Shown: positions 16,444 through 24,883 of the stretch, in pieces
Position numbering within the stretch: position 1 is the stretch's first letter
Layout of the letters: each line of letters starts with the position of its first letter
Source: Terriglobia bacterium
GTDB lineage: Bacteria; Acidobacteriota; Terriglobia; Bryobacterales; Bryobacteraceae
Reading direction: 5' to 3'
DNA length: 64,000 bases
Assembly (NCBI GenBank): GCA_020073445.1
Contig: JAIQFE010000016.1
Coordinates: forward strand, 1-64,000
Program-made: the position numbers and the translations under genes
Notes under the pieces: generated by a model
The model's input: the letters and a program-made list of their open reading frames with translations, nothing else
Database searches by the model: none
What the model was told of the DNA's origin: nothing

Positions 16444-18321
16444 ATGCGGTATGTACTGAAGTCCTCGCGCAAAACCTTTGCGCTATCGATTCTGACGATT
16501 ACCGGGCTCTTGCAAGCACAGGACGGAGCGGCGCTGTACAAGGAACGCTGCGCGTCATGTCACGATTCGCCCGAGGGACGCATTCCATCCATTGGCGCGA
16601 TCAAACAGATGACGGGTGAAGCCGTCTACGCGGCTCTGACGAATGGTGCGATGAAATCACAAACGCGCGGTTTGTCCACGCAGGAATTGATATCCCTTCT
16701 CACCTTTATTGCCCCTGCAGGTAACGCGGGCGCCAAGCCTGCCTTTGAAAAGAACTGCACCCGGAACGCTGCCTCCTCTTCCGGCCTGGATCCATCCGTG
16801 AAGCCCGGCGCGAGTGCGTGGGGCGGCCTCTGGGGGGGATGGTCCCCGAGCGTCACCAACTCGCGCTATCAGGACACGAAAGCAGCGGGGATTACCGCAG
16901 CCGACGTGCCCAGGCTCAAGCTCAAGTGGGCGTTCAATCTGGGGGCGGTGACCATGGGGCGCGGCCAGCCAGCGGTGGCCGGCAACCGCGTATTTACCGG
17001 CACGCTCGCGGGCGATATGTACGCCATCGACACCGCCAGCGGGTGTATTCAGTGGGCCTTCCGGGCGACGGCGGGTATCCGGTCGGGTGTGGCCATCGGG
17101 GACGCCAATGGTGTTCCCGCGATCTTTTTCGGAGATCGCAGCGCGGTGATGTATGCCTTGAATGCGGCTACGGGCGAGTTGCTATGGAAGACGCGGCCCG
17201 TGGAACATTTGCTCGCGGAATCCACGGCTACGCCGCAGTTCTATAAAGGAGTGATCTACCAGGGATTCTCTTCCATCGAAGAATCGCTCGTGGTGGATCC
17301 CAACGCCGTGTGTTGTTCCTTCCGCGGCAGTGTTGTGGCGCTCGACGCCGCCACAGGCAGCACGATCTGGCAGAGTTTCACGATCAGGGAACCAGCGAAG
17401 CCGACTGGGAGGGGGAAGCAGCAGGGTCCCTCCGGCGCCGCGATCTGGTCCACACCCACCATCGATGAACAGAAGGGTGCGCTCTATGTCGCTACGGGGG
17501 ACAATTATTCGAACCCGGTCACCGAGACCAGCGATGCCGTGCTCGCCTTCGATCTGAAGACGGGGAAGCTGCTGTGGTCGCGGCAGCTCACTCAGGATGA
17601 CGCCTATAACAGTGCCTGCTCCAGCCGGGAGCCCGCAAACTGTCCCGACAAGAACGGTCCCGACTTCGATTTCGGACAGCCTCCCATTCTGGCGAACCTT
17701 GGCGAAGGGAAACGCGCGCTGGTCATCGCGCAGAAGTCCGGCATGGTGCATGCGCTCGATCCCGATGCGGAGGGCAAGATTCTGTGGCAAACCCGCGTTG
17801 GGGCCGGCGGCCTGCTGGGCGGCAGCCAATGGGGTTCGGCCGCGGACAACCGGCGCATCTATGTCGCGATATCGGATGTCGTCCTGCATAGCGTCATGGA
17901 CGCCAAGGCTCCGGGCGGAAGACGCATCGTGCCCGATCCGAAGAAAGGCGGCGGGCTGCATGCGATCGACCTCAAGTCGGGAACAATCGTCTGGAGCGCC
18001 AGGCCGGCGCTGTGCCCCGCCACTCAGGCCATCTGCTCGCCCGCGCAATCCGCGGCCGTTACGGCCATCGCGGGTGCGGTGTTTTCAGGCAGCCTCGACG
18101 GCCACATGCGCGCCTATTCCACCACGGACGGCAGAGTGATCTGGGACTTCAATACGGCCCGCGAATCTCCGACGGTCAACGGCAAACCGGGGCGCGGCGG
18201 ATCCATCGATGCGACGGGAGCAGCCGTGGCAGGCGGCCTCGTGTTCGTCCATTCAGGCTACAACCAGTTCGGCGGAATGCCTGGCAATGTGCTGCTGGCA
18301 TTCTCGGTGGACGGGAAGTAG
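16444..18321 (+). CDS. Cytochrome-c/PQQ quinoprotein dehydrogenase (polyvinyl-alcohol-dehydrogenase-like)
   Basis: A periplasmic quinoprotein of 625 residues. The signal peptide ends near residue 25 (LLQAQ). A class I cytochrome c domain with CASCH at 36-40 covers about 28-95. An eight-bladed propeller with repeated W-motif units follows from about 130 to the end, for example GDMYAIDTASGCIQWAF, ALNAATGELLWKT and AFDLKTGKLLWSRQL. Adjacent cysteines occur in AVCCSFRG (about 289), reminiscent of the vicinal disulphide of quinoprotein dehydrogenases but in a different position. Cytochrome first, then propeller, is the arrangement of polyvinyl-alcohol dehydrogenase and related alcohol oxidases (known). 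It would oxidise an alcohol and pass electrons to its own haem. Its promoter must lie in the 120-bp gap shared with the divergent RnfD-like gene. Confidence 0.87.
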   Translation: MRYVLKSSRKTFALSILTITGLLQAQDGAALYKERCASCHDSPEGRIPSIGAIKQMTGEAVYAALTNGAMKSQTRGLSTQELISLLTFIAPAGNAGAKPAFEKNCTRNAASSSGLDPSVKPGASAWGGLWGGWSPSVTNSRYQDTKAAGITAADVPRLKLKWAFNLGAVTMGRGQPAVAGNRVFTGTLAGDMYAIDTASGCIQWAFRATAGIRSGVAIGDANGVPAIFFGDRSAVMYALNAATGELLWKTRPVEHLLAESTATPQFYKGVIYQGFSSIEESLVVDPNAVCCSFRGSVVALDAATGSTIWQSFTIREPAKPTGRGKQQGPSGAAIWSTPTIDEQKGALYVATGDNYSNPVTETSDAVLAFDLKTGKLLWSRQLTQDDAYNSACSSREPANCPDKNGPDFDFGQPPILANLGEGKRALVIAQKSGMVHALDPDAEGKILWQTRVGAGGLLGGSQWGSAADNRRIYVAISDVVLHSVMDAKAPGGRRIVPDPKKGGGLHAIDLKSGTIVWSARPALCPATQAICSPAQSAAVTAIAGAVFSGSLDGHMRAYSTTDGRVIWDFNTARESPTVNGKPGRGGSIDATGAAVAGGLVFVHSGYNQFGGMPGNVLLAFSVDGK

Positions 18322-18375
18322 CCCGGCGGCTTCTATAGGGTCCCTGTCGCCATCGAGCAGTCGATAGAAGTAAGA

Positions 18376-18768
18376 GTGCGGCTCTTGTTCCAGTTCCCGG
18401 CCGCGCTGCCGGAATTCTTCATAAAGTTGCTTACTGAAGAAGGCGACACCGTGATCGATCCCTTCGCCGGGTCAAACACCACGGGAATCGTTGCTGAGGG
18501 CCTTAAACGGCGCTGGATCGCGATGGAGAAAGTTCCGGAGTACCTGGAGGCCAGCGAGGTTCGCGTGGCGTTGTTGATGCTCGGCTTCACTTACGACTCG
18601 CGGTTTCAGGTGGAAGCCTGGGCGAAGAGGTTTCGTCAGGACTTCGGAACCAAACCAGGCGTTACATTTTTCGAGATTCCCATGATCGGCGGCATGGCGA
18701 GGATGGGAAAGTGGTTCATCGATAGCGGCATGAGACGGGTACGCCTAAGGCCGATCACGAGAATGTGA
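18376..18768 (+). pseudogene. DNA methyltransferase, C-terminal fragment
   Basis: A 130-residue frame containing [18 protein letters not shown], then [18 protein letters not shown] and a [17 protein letters not shown] helix. DPFAGSxTT is the AdoMet-binding motif I of beta-class N4/N6 DNA methyltransferases, in which motif I lies in the C-terminal half. The catalytic (D/S)PPY motif that should precede it by 100-200 residues is absent, because the PQQ dehydrogenase gene ends only 54 bp upstream. The C-terminal 45 residues do not look like the family and may be read-through after a frameshift. Probably an inactive remnant of a restriction-modification gene. Whether it is still translated is unknown. 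Confidence 0.6.
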
Positions 18769-18880
18769 TCACCGTATACGGCGGCACGGATTGCGTGGAA
18801 GCAGCGCGTGGGTTCCATGATCCCAGGGCTGCGTACCGAAGGGACCGTGCGCCCGACTCGGGCCATCCTCGTTTTCTTGC

Positions 18881-19294
18881 TTAGGAAGCTTTCCGCATCA
18901 ACGCGGTCTCAGCGACATTCGATGCCGTTTGTTCCCAGATGTCCCGCACGCGCGATGTGCGCACGACGCCTCTTTCAGGATGAAAAAATTCCATCCTCAT
19001 GTCGCGCCCGATGAAGCGCACCTTGAGCATGGGCGTCCCCCACGTCGATCCGTGAAAACTCACCAGAACGGGCGTGGGGCAAATTTCAGGGTGGCCTGAA
19101 ATCAGCACTTCGCCGTCTCCGCGGTTCTCGATCCGATAAAGCGTGTTGGAGGTCTGGACGTCCAGTACCGCGCCCACGGGAAGTTCGTCGAGAGACACGC
19201 CGCCCTCGATCTCCGACTGGCAGATGGCGCTGTTGATCGCATCATCAAAGTTCGGATGCGGCCGGAAAGGCTCGGTCAAGGGCAGCATATTCAT
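18881..19294 (-). CDS. Conserved protein of unknown function, 137 aa
   Basis: A soluble protein without signal peptide or membrane segment. It has an acidic N-terminal half with SLDELPVGAVLDVQT and a central block ISGHPEICPTPVLVSFHGSTWG with few gaps expected among homologues, then a basic C-terminus. I recall similar small proteins in Acidobacteria with the LPVGAVL and SGHPE..P.PV..SFHGSTWG blocks, but no function is known. The first ATG at 19294 has only a weak GAG upstream, and the methionine two codons later is an equal choice. Codon usage and GC match the neighbours. It lies between a broken methylase and an MFS gene and shares no obvious operon. Confidence 0.65.
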   Translation of the reverse strand: MNMLPLTEPFRPHPNFDDAINSAICQSEIEGGVSLDELPVGAVLDVQTSNTLYRIENRGDGEVLISGHPEICPTPVLVSFHGSTWGTPMLKVRFIGRDMRMEFFHPERGVVRTSRVRDIWEQTASNVAETALMRKAS

Positions 19295-19447
19295 AACCGT
19301 ATCTCACTCTCTACCGTTCTAAGATGCACTCCGCTTGCCAAAGGGCGCAACATTGATTCGACAGGGCTTAATGCAACTCGACGGGCATCGGACAGTATCC
19401 AACCCAGACATTTCCGGCCAAACCGCGCATCTTTACCGTAGGGTTTT

Positions 19448-20584
19448 TCAGCTCGGTTGGACGCCCTTGCCCAGGCGCCAACCCCCGATTAACGCGATCC
19501 CCGAAATCACCAGCGAGAAGCCGCACACACCCCACCAGCCTGAGCGATGCCACCAGTATGTGCTCATGTACGAACCCAGCGACCCGCACGAAAACGTCGC
19601 CGTCATGTAGATCATATTCAGGCGGCTGCGCGCCTCCGGCACCAGTGCGTAGATGCGCGTCTGGTTGGTCACATGGCAAATCTGCATCGCCAGGTCGAGC
19701 AGAATCACGCCTACGATCAAACCCCAGAGTCTCGCGCCCAGCAGCCCCAGCACGACGAAAGACACCAACATGGCCACCATACCGACCAGAACACTGGAAC
19801 GGCCTCCGCGCCGATCGGCGACCCGGCCGGCAAAAGGAGCGATCAGGGCCCCGGTGGCTCCGATCAGGCTGAACAGTCCCGCACCGCGGCTGGTGAAGTT
19901 ATACGGCGGACCTTCGACGAAGAAGACCATGGCAGTCCAGAATCCACTGAACACGGCGAACATCAGTGCGCTGGTGAACACCGCTTCGCGCAATACCGGC
20001 AATTCCCGCCATAGCGGCACGGCCGACGCGATCAATTTCGGCCAGCTCAGCTTCACTGTCGGCACGCTCTTGGGCAGCGAGGATCGCAACAAGACGGCCA
20101 GAACCAGCATGAACACGCTAGCCGTCGCGAAGACGATGCGCCACCCGAACAGTGCGCCCAGGTATCCGCTGAACGTCCGCGCGACCAGCACGCCGATAAG
20201 TAATCCGCTGATGACGATCCCGACCGCGCGGCCGCGCTGAGCGGGCGGAGCCAGTTGCGCGGCGAACGGAATGATGACGTGATTGATGGATGCCGTCATG
20301 CCCACCAGCAGAGCCGAAGCCATCAGCCATCCGGTGTTGCGGGCGGTGGCTGTGAGCGCCAGAGCTACGGCCGCGCCCAGGATCATGACGGTGATCATCC
20401 CGCGGCGCTCGCGGATGTCGCCTAGCGGAACAAACAGGAGTTGGCCCAGCCCCGCGCCGGCCGGATTCAGCATGGCGAAGACGCCGATCCCGGTCGCGCT
20501 CAGGCCGAACGTGCGGGCAATATCGGGGAGCAGGGGCTGGGAGTAGTAGATGTTGGCAACGATCGCGCCGACACTCGCGGCCAT
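19448..20584 (-). CDS. MFS transporter
   Basis: A major facilitator of at least 378 residues with about 12 membrane segments. ANIYYSQPLLPDIARTFGLS near residue 10-28 and the loop LGDIRERRGM (about 53-62, the A-motif position) are typical of the DHA1-like YfcJ/YdeR-type drug and sugar efflux proteins. The annotated ATG lies late in the first helix, since the frame stays open upstream to 20638 through RLIGL. A CTG at about 20626 with AGAGGG in front, just after the stop of the YtxH gene, may be the true start. It follows the YtxH gene by 46 nt on the same strand and may be coupled to it. The substrate is unknown. Confidence 0.85.
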   Translation of the reverse strand: MAASVGAIVANIYYSQPLLPDIARTFGLSATGIGVFAMLNPAGAGLGQLLFVPLGDIRERRGMITVMILGAAVALALTATARNTGWLMASALLVGMTASINHVIIPFAAQLAPPAQRGRAVGIVISGLLIGVLVARTFSGYLGALFGWRIVFATASVFMLVLAVLLRSSLPKSVPTVKLSWPKLIASAVPLWRELPVLREAVFTSALMFAVFSGFWTAMVFFVEGPPYNFTSRGAGLFSLIGATGALIAPFAGRVADRRGGRSSVLVGMVAMLVSFVVLGLLGARLWGLIVGVILLDLAMQICHVTNQTRIYALVPEARSRLNMIYMTATFSCGSLGSYMSTYWWHRSGWWGVCGFSLVISGIALIGGWRLGKGVQPS

Positions 20585-20630
20585 GAGCCCGATTAGACGG
20601 GTTGGAAGGCCGGGCGGATCAGTCTCCAGG

Positions 20631-20888
20631 CTAGCCCTCTACCAGGCGTCGGCCGCGTTCGAACAGGTCCGCGGCGTCGTCCGCCATTTTGCGGCCCTTT
20701 TCAAACAGGTCGCGGCCTTTGTCGAGTGCGTCGCGGCTCACGTCGCCGACCACTTCGCGTCCTTGCCGTGCTTTCTTGCCGATATAACGCCGCGTATCCC
20801 GGCCGGATTGCGGAGCGTAGAGCAGGGCGACCGCAGCGCCGAGCGCTGCCCCCGTAAGGAACCATACGAGCCTGTCTGTCTTTTCCAT
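20631..20888 (-). CDS. YtxH domain protein
   Basis: An 85-residue protein: one N-terminal membrane segment (LVWFLTGAALGAAVALLYAP, residues 7-26), then the YtxH signature PQSGRDTRRYIGKKA and an amphipathic helix with repeated RD/KGR units. YtxH proteins are small membrane-anchored helical proteins linked to general stress in Bacillus (known); the function here is unproven. The start overlaps by two bases the frame on the other strand, whose real start I put at 20941, leaving about 50 bp for divergent promoters. Confidence 0.82.
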   Translation of the reverse strand: MEKTDRLVWFLTGAALGAAVALLYAPQSGRDTRRYIGKKARQGREVVGDVSRDALDKGRDLFEKGRKMADDAADLFERGRRLVEG

Positions 20889-20940
20889 GTCTTCATTCTA
20901 CAGATCCCCGGGGGGCGATGCTCCGCGCTATGCTCAGGAA

Positions 20941-21225
20941 ATGAAAGAAGAGCAGAAAATCTCCCATGCGCTGGATTCGGTGATCGTGTTCGAAGGGTCT
21001 GGTACGACCGCCGAGATCGAGGCGCTCGGAATTCAAGCGGTTCTCGAAGCAGAGGGAATTCGTGTAGTAGTGGGTGGCGAAACCAGCTTCCCGAACCTCC
21101 CTTGGTCCATCGCGGTGTCGAAAGCGGATGCCCCGCGCGCCTTGGAGGTGATCGAGGAAGCGAAGAAGGCCGGTCCCCGAGCCGCTGCGGAAGCGGAAGC
21201 CGAGCAAGAACGGTCTAAAAAGTAG
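20941..21225 (+). CDS. DUF2007-like putative signal-transducing protein
   Basis: 94 residues starting MKEEQKISHALDSV; longer frames from 20887 lack a ribosome site and overlap the divergent gene. The core VIVFEGSGTTAEIEALGIQAVLEAEGIRVVVGG resembles the DUF2007 fold (short beta-alpha-beta, the helix selecting AExxxxLLEAxGI), and a Glu/Ala/Lys-rich tail follows. Such proteins are small, cytoplasmic and of unknown role. The stop is 4 nt before the start of the DUF1932-type oxidoreductase, so it heads a three-gene operon (20941-23346). Confidence 0.68.
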   Translation: MKEEQKISHALDSVIVFEGSGTTAEIEALGIQAVLEAEGIRVVVGGETSFPNLPWSIAVSKADAPRALEVIEEAKKAGPRAAAEAEAEQERSKK

Positions 21226-21229
21226 ACCC

Positions 21230-22051
21230 GTGCGCATTGGCATCCTGCATCCGGGCGAGATGGGCAGTGCCGTGGCCGCTACTGTCCGGAACAGCGGCCA
21301 TGAAGTCTTCTGGGTCTCCGAAGGCCGCAGCCATCGCTCCCGGGCGCGCGCCGAAAGCGCCGGATTCACCGACGCAGGCACGTTGGCTCACCTCTGCGAA
21401 ACCTGCTCGGTGATCCTCAGCGTCTGCCCTCCGGAGTTCGCGTCCAGCCTGGCCGATCAGGTGCTCGCGAACGGATTCGGCGGGACGTATCTCGACGCCA
21501 ACGCGATTTCGCCTCCGCACAAACAAGAGATTGCAGCGCGCATGCAGGCCAGCGGCGTTCGCTTCGTCGACGGCGGAATCATTGGGCTGCCGCCCAAAGC
21601 TCGCGGACAGACATGGCTGTATTTGAGCGGCGAGCATGCGGATTCCATTGCCTGTGTCTTTGAAGCCGGGCCTCTGGAGGTCGAGATCATCGGCGCCGAG
21701 GCCGGCAAGGCTTCCGCACTCAAGATGTGTTACGCCGCGCAGAACAAGGGATCGATTGCCTTGCTGACAGCGGTGATGGGTGCGGCCGACCGAATGGGCG
21801 TGCTCGAAGAGCTGCGGCGCGAATGGGCCCGGCCGGGTCGAGCTGGCGGGCAAACCGAGGCTCACGTTCTGCGCGCGGCCCCTAAAGCCTGGCGTTGGAG
21901 TGCGGAGATGCACGAGATCGCCGCGACCCTCGAAGCCGCCGGGATGCCGCCCGAGTTCCATCAGGCCGCAGCGGAAATCTACGAAAGGCTCCGCGAGTTC
22001 AAGGATGCCTCTCCTTCCATCGAGGAAGTTCTCAAGAAACTGCACTCATGA
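21230..22051 (+). CDS. NAD(P)-dependent oxidoreductase, DUF1932 / 6-phosphogluconate-dehydrogenase-like
   Basis: 273 residues from a GTG start. An N-terminal Rossmann fold opens with RIGILHPGEMGSAVA (2-16), where the usual GxGxxG is GILHPGEMG. The substrate region VDGGIIGLPPK follows near 117-127, and a helical DUF1932-type C-terminal domain with AGKASALKMCYAAQNKGSIALL covers about 165-186. This is the beta-hydroxyacid dehydrogenase superfamily. The catalytic Lys in 6PGDH-type enzymes sits in G.xxKxxxN, here KMCYAAQNK. The substrate is unknown. It is four bases from the gene before and shares ATGA with the MFS gene after it, so the transporter may carry the substrate. Confidence 0.85.
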   Translation: MRIGILHPGEMGSAVAATVRNSGHEVFWVSEGRSHRSRARAESAGFTDAGTLAHLCETCSVILSVCPPEFASSLADQVLANGFGGTYLDANAISPPHKQEIAARMQASGVRFVDGGIIGLPPKARGQTWLYLSGEHADSIACVFEAGPLEVEIIGAEAGKASALKMCYAAQNKGSIALLTAVMGAADRMGVLEELRREWARPGRAGGQTEAHVLRAAPKAWRWSAEMHEIAATLEAAGMPPEFHQAAAEIYERLREFKDASPSIEEVLKKLHS

Positions 22052-23346
22052 TCGCGACGCGTACCCGCTACCGTGTGGTAGCGGCCGCCGTGACCCTGGC
22101 GGGCGTGACCTATGTCGACCGGGTGTGCGTGGGCGTGCTGGCTCCTTCCATCATGGCGGACCTGCATATCACGCCCATCCAGATGAGCCTGGTGTTCAGC
22201 GCCTTCACCGCCGCCTACGCGCTGTTCGAAATGCCGACGGCCTGGTGGTGCGACAAAGTCGGGGGCCGGAGGGTGTTAACACGGATCGTGCTGTGGTGGT
22301 CGGCGTTTACCATGCTCACGGCTGCCGCGACCAGCTACAGCGTGATGCTGGCCGTCCGTTTCCTGTTCGGAATGGGCGAAGCCGGAGCCTGGCCCAGCGC
22401 GGCACGCGTGTTCTCGCACTGGATCCCCCTGCGCGAGCGCGGACGCGTGCAAGGAATCTTCTTCGCCGGCGCGCACCTCGCCGGTGGCTTGACACCTGGG
22501 TTAGTCGCGCTGATCGCGTTGTACTTACCTTGGCGAATGGTATTCGTCGCTCTGGGATTCGTCGGCTTGGCCTGGGCGGCTTTCTGGTATCGGTGGTTCC
22601 GCGACGAGCCGCGCGAGCATCCTTCAGTGAACGCCGCGGAGGCCGATCTCATCGAGACAACGCGCGGGCTGCCCGTTGCGCATGAGCGCGGCACGTGGTC
22701 GGAAGTTTTTCGCATCCCCAGCTTGCTGCCTCTCTGCCTGCAATACGTGGCAAACAGCTACGGATACTACTTCTTCATCACTTGGCTGCCGACGTATCTG
22801 GCCAAGGCTCGCGGCATGTCGTCGGCCGAACTGGCGATTTTCTCCGGCCTCCCGCTCACGCTCAGCGCGATCGCCGACGTGACCGGCGGCTTCACTACTG
22901 ATGCCTTGTGCAGGCGTCTGGGCGTTCGTACTGGAACGCGCGTGATCGGCGCTGTGGCCTATGTGTCTGCGGCCGTGGCGATGCTGGCGGGCACGCTCGC
23001 GACCAATCCACGCATCGGCGGAACCTTGATCGCGATAGGCGGAGCGTTTTCCATGTTCACGCTGGCGCCGAGCTGGTCGACGGCCATCGGCTTGGGAGGG
23101 CGCAACACCGCCCTGCTCAGTTCGGTAATGAATACGGCGGGCCAGGTGGGCGCGTTCTTCAGTCCGCTGGTGCTGGCGTTAATTGTCGATCGCACCGGCA
23201 GCTGGAGCCTGCCCCTGCACGTGCTATCGGGTCTGTACTTAATGGCCGCTGTGTGCTGGCTGCTGATACGTCCTGAACAGCCTACGGCAACGATTCCAGC
23301 ACCGCTTCCGCATGCCCCGCGACCTTCACCTTCGGGAACACCGTAG
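22048..23346 (+). CDS. MFS transporter, anion:cation symporter (ACS) type
   Basis: 432 residues. The ATG at 22048 overlaps the previous stop (ATGA). About 12 membrane segments; the first helix has AGVTYVDRVCVGVLAPSIM and the loop after helix 2 has WWCDKVGGRRVLTR, both typical of the glucarate/galactonate/hexuronate (ACS) branch. FLFGMGEAGAWPSAARVFSHWIP in helix 4 is the ACS signature. It would import an organic anion such as a sugar acid (inference). It ends with a Pro/Ala-rich tail whose last 22 codons overlap, in the opposite direction, the end of the peroxiredoxin gene. Confidence 0.88.
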   Translation: MIATRTRYRVVAAAVTLAGVTYVDRVCVGVLAPSIMADLHITPIQMSLVFSAFTAAYALFEMPTAWWCDKVGGRRVLTRIVLWWSAFTMLTAAATSYSVMLAVRFLFGMGEAGAWPSAARVFSHWIPLRERGRVQGIFFAGAHLAGGLTPGLVALIALYLPWRMVFVALGFVGLAWAAFWYRWFRDEPREHPSVNAAEADLIETTRGLPVAHERGTWSEVFRIPSLLPLCLQYVANSYGYYFFITWLPTYLAKARGMSSAELAIFSGLPLTLSAIADVTGGFTTDALCRRLGVRTGTRVIGAVAYVSAAVAMLAGTLATNPRIGGTLIAIGGAFSMFTLAPSWSTAIGLGGRNTALLSSVMNTAGQVGAFFSPLVLALIVDRTGSWSLPLHVLSGLYLMAAVCWLLIRPEQPTATIPAPLPHAPRPSPSGTP

Positions 23347-23725
23347 CGATCTTGCCTTGGGGATCCACCACGAACGTGGTCCGCTCAATGCCCATGTACT
23401 TGCGCCCGTACATGCTCTTTTCCTTCCAGACCCCGTAGGCTTCGGCGATCTTGTGGTCGGGATCGGGGACGAAGGTATAGGGAAGGCCGTATTTTTCCGC
23501 GAACTTGGCCTGCGCCTCGGGCTTGTCCGGCGAAAGGCCCACGATCTCGGCATTCTTCTTGGCGAACTTCTTGGAGGCATCGCGGAATTCGCACGATTCC
23601 TTGGTGCATCCAGGCGTATCGGCCTTGGGGAAGAAGAGCAGGACCACCGACTTGCCCTTCAGTTTCGAGAGCTGGAACGAACCTACTTTGATTTCCGGGG
23701 CGCGATCGCCTGTTTGGAGACTCAT
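23282..23725 (-). CDS. bcp: Peroxiredoxin, Bcp/PrxQ type
   Basis: Thiol peroxidase of 147 residues starting MSLQTGDRAPEIKVGSF. The frame is open to 23839, but this is the family start. Peroxidatic Cys is in ADTPGCTKESCEFRD (about residues 36-50), with the resolving Cys five residues on, as in PrxQ. FFPKADTPGC, VVDPQGKI and the YGRKYMGIERTTFV segment complete the fold. It reduces hydrogen and organic peroxides with thioredoxin in the cytoplasm. The end overlaps the convergent MFS gene by 65 bp. It is divergent from a cytochrome c gene across 25 bp. Confidence 0.93.
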   Translation of the reverse strand: MSLQTGDRAPEIKVGSFQLSKLKGKSVVLLFFPKADTPGCTKESCEFRDASKKFAKKNAEIVGLSPDKPEAQAKFAEKYGLPYTFVPDPDHKIAEAYGVWKEKSMYGRKYMGIERTTFVVDPQGKIATVFPKVKVAGHAEAVLESLP

Positions 23726-23750
23726 ATGCCGAGATTGTAAACTAGAAAGC

Positions 23751-24068
23751 ATGAAGACGTCACTGATTGCGGTTGGAGCCATGGGACTCCTGATGGCGGC
23801 GCAAGTGTTTGGGGCGGATGCCAAGAAGGGCAAATCCAACTTCGACGATAACTGCTCGGTCTGTCACAACTCGGATAGCGAGGAGCGGAAAATGGGCCCC
23901 GGCCTCAAGGGCTTGTTCAAGCACGATAAGCTCGCCAACGGCAAGGCTGTGAACGAAGCCAACGTACAGGGTATGATTAATGAAGGCGGGAACGGGATGC
24001 CTCCGTTCGCCGACACTCTCACCAAGGCTGAAAAAGACGATATCGTCGCCTTTCTGAAGACTCTATAA
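23751..24068 (+). CDS. Small c-type cytochrome (class I)
   Basis: 105 residues. The signal peptide is MKTSLIAVGAMGLLMAAQVFG (cut near 21-23). Haem motif CSVCH is at 35-39, GPGLKGLF at about 49-56, and the axial Met is in GNGMPPF (Met83). Single-domain soluble cytochrome c of the usual size, carrying electrons in the periplasm. The start at 23751 is fixed by the signal peptide; the longer open frame to 23505 is inside the peroxiredoxin gene. It is followed 28 bp later by tRNA-Glu. Confidence 0.9.
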   Translation: MKTSLIAVGAMGLLMAAQVFGADAKKGKSNFDDNCSVCHNSDSEERKMGPGLKGLFKHDKLANGKAVNEANVQGMINEGGNGMPPFADTLTKAEKDDIVAFLKTL

Positions 24069-24096
24069 GTTTGTCCGCGTTGTTGTCCACTAAGCT

Positions 24097-24173
24097 GTCC
24101 CCATCGTCTAGTCGGCCTAGGACATCGCCCTTTCACGGCGGTAACGGGGGTTCGAATCCCCCTGGGGACGCCA
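24097..24173 (+). tRNA. tRNA-Glu (UUC)
   Basis: Acceptor stem GTCCCCA pairs with TGGGGAC. The D-arm contains GTCTAGTCGGCCTAGGAC. The anticodon stem TCGCC/GGCGG has loop CTTTCAC, giving anticodon TTC (glutamate). The T-arm is GGGGG-TTCGAAT-CCCCC. The discriminator G and CCA end are encoded. 77 nt, with all helices intact. Confidence 0.97.
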
Positions 24174-24242
24174 TTCCTCTTCAGGCAGTCCGTGCTCCTA
24201 AGTTTGCAGGAGTCGCAGCAGTCCACTTAGCGAACAGCCCAA

Positions 24243-24698
24243 CTACTGCCTATCGTAGACCGCCACGTTATCGACGCGGTCGCCCCTAGTGTTGATGCCC
24301 TTATAGCTGATCGTCATGGTCTTCCCATCTGGTGAGACAACGCGACGCGCTACGCCTATCTCCTTGCCAAAGTGCTTCAGAGTTGCCGCCGAGGTGAAGT
24401 CATCGATCCGCGTCAGTACCACTACGTCAACATCGCGAGATCCATCGACTGGATAGTCTTTACCATCGTAGTTTGCAGGGTATTCGACAGTTGTGGACAA
24501 CTTATCCGCCCAAGTTGTCTTTACTGTGGTCATCACCCCCGTTGACTGCGCCTTGTACACTCGCGTCTCAGTTACAGGTGGCGGGCCGGGCCTGAATGTG
24601 GATTTGGCGACGTTGAGCTTCCAGGTCCCTATGCTGGCATCCGCTGCCCAGATGCCTGATGCAGTTAACAGAACCATGAGTAATCGTTTAGACAGCAT
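24243..24698 (-). CDS. Secreted protein of unknown function
   Basis: 151 residues from ATG 24698, chosen because AGGAG lies about 8 nt upstream. The signal peptide is MLSKRLLMVLLTASGIWA, cut near AADA. The mature part is all-beta looking (alternating hydrophobic/Thr strands): GTWKLNVAKSTFRPGPPP, ETRVYKA and a YKGINTRGDRVDNV end. The GTWKLN(V/L)AKS..PGPPP opening recurs in many acidobacterial secreted proteins I know of, all without function. It resembles a lipocalin-like barrel in pattern only. Confidence 0.7.
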   Translation of the reverse strand: MLSKRLLMVLLTASGIWAADASIGTWKLNVAKSTFRPGPPPVTETRVYKAQSTGVMTTVKTTWADKLSTTVEYPANYDGKDYPVDGSRDVDVVVLTRIDDFTSAATLKHFGKEIGVARRVVSPDGKTMTISYKGINTRGDRVDNVAVYDRQ

Positions 24699-24883
24699 GC
24701 GATTCTCCTCAAGGCCGAGCATACATTGTATTGGCCACAGGAGATAGGGAGGGGCCTGCGGAACAGAGGCAAGTGTAACGCCGCTAGCTACTTCAAAGGA
24801 AACCCTGGCGTCGCACGAACTTGATTCGTGCCGGTGACGCTATGGTGACAGAAAACCGATTAAGTAAGTGCGGCGGAACGCTC

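Noticed and set aside
18723-18884. 52-codon frame after the methylase fragment reading [17 protein letters not shown]
   Set aside because: Orderly looking, but no start codon or ribosome site, and I recognise no family. Kept only as a possible remnant.
24097-24240. tRNA-Glu as an integration site for a mobile element
   Set aside because: No integrase, direct repeat of the tRNA end, or foreign-looking genes follow; the downstream genes match the host in composition.
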